Shown piece by piece: positions 57,808-57,936 of a stretch of 57,936 nucleotides of DNA. The stretch spans positions 1 to 57,936 of the forward strand of contig CAIMCI010000364.1 of NCBI GenBank assembly GCA_903839465.1, written 5' to 3'. The notes beneath the pieces are model-generated. The model was not told the origin of the DNA and did not search any database. It saw nothing but the letters and a program-made list of their open reading frames with translations. This DNA is from an uncultured Pseudomonadota bacterium. GTDB lineage: Bacteria; Pseudomonadota; Gammaproteobacteria; Steroidobacterales; Steroidobacteraceae. How positions within the stretch are numbered: position 1 is the stretch's first letter; the number at the start of each line of letters is the position of its first letter. A program made the position numbers and the translations under genes.

Positions 57808-57936
57808 CCGCGGCCTACGAAGACGTGCTCGATACGCCAGCCGCGACCGAGGCGGCGGGGGCGCTGATAGGCCGCGCCTGGACCGGCGCCGGCGAGCCTG
57901 GCTGCCTCGTCGTGCTCGAGGGCGACTTGGGCGCCG
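57804..57936 (+). CDS. tsaE: tRNA threonylcarbamoyladenosine biosynthesis protein TsaE (partial, 3' end outside window)
   Basis: 44 N-terminal codons. The ATPase TsaE helps TsaB/TsaD make t6A37 in tRNA. TPAATEAAGALIGRAW and CLVVLEGDLGA (the start of the P-loop GDLGAGKT, cut by the window edge) match the family, and the nnr-tsaE order is conserved. GTG start overlapping the nnr stop. Confidence 0.88.
   Translation, partial: MTAAYEDVLDTPAATEAAGALIGRAWTGAGEPGCLVVLEGDLGA

Overview
The window is about 58 kb of very GC-rich (about 70% by eye), densely packed bacterial chromosome with no rRNA, CRISPR array, transposase or phage gene. Conserved gene orders point to a gammaproteobacterium: purM-purN-DUF3108 divergent from DUF2066-CDP-alcohol phosphatidyltransferase-hda; wrbA-DUF2069; lptF-lptG divergent from pepA-holC-valS; pcnB-folK-(pan); queG next to nnr-tsaE; HolC (chi) and Hda themselves. 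The exported DUF6152/DUF6644-type genes and the high GC would fit a Steroidobacterales/Nevskiales-like lineage, but that placement is inference.

Layout. 1-8.1 kb, minus strand: a HEAT-repeat Ser/Thr kinase, two PilT-type ATPases, metG, a stand-alone RnfB-like ferredoxin and nth, preceded by the 3' end of an unidentified plus-strand gene. 8.3-10.0 kb: mrp and dcd. 10.0-14.9 kb: purine synthesis (purM, purN) back to back with DUF2066, a phosphatidyltransferase and hda. 14.9-19.0 kb: wrbA, DUF2069, a small lipoprotein, acylphosphatase, a lytic transglycosylase and proS. 19.0-22.7 kb, plus strand: pssA, a type 4 uracil-DNA glycosylase, rimI and prfC. 22.7-26.3 kb: a TMEM175-type channel, a GNAT acetyltransferase, then a four-gene envelope cluster (two DUF6644-like membrane proteins, an exported protein with a GHWEG motif, an exported DUF6152 protein).

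26.3-36.9 kb is one long minus-strand block: pepA-holC-valS-MoxR-DUF58-TgpA-ggt. 37.1-39.3 kb: lptF-lptG for lipopolysaccharide export. 39.3-49.9 kb is a more accessory stretch of small genes: RDD and DUF4340 proteins, cytochrome c', a protein with repeated TR(V/E)M motifs, YdcF, GNAT, pentapeptide repeat protein, GFA enzyme, a lipoprotein RidA, DUF3597, DUF3429, an SDR, an exported glutathione peroxidase and a methyltransferase. 49.9-51.3 kb is a lower-GC, gene-poor interval holding a DUF2939 gene next to tRNA-Glu(CUC). 51.5-57.9 kb: pcnB, folK, deoxynucleoside kinase, a divergent PanC-like protein, queG, nnr and the start of tsaE.

Genes are tightly coupled: many neighbours overlap by 4 nt (ATGA or GTGA) or share TGATG junctions, and GTG starts are common. 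The points most worth a second look are the possible CopC/CopD-like arrangement of the DUF6152/DUF6644 cluster, the PanC-like protein that has lost several catalytic residues and lacks panB beside it, the HEAT-kinase fused to a PilT locus, the TR(V/E)M repeat protein, and the lower-GC interval beside tRNA-Glu.
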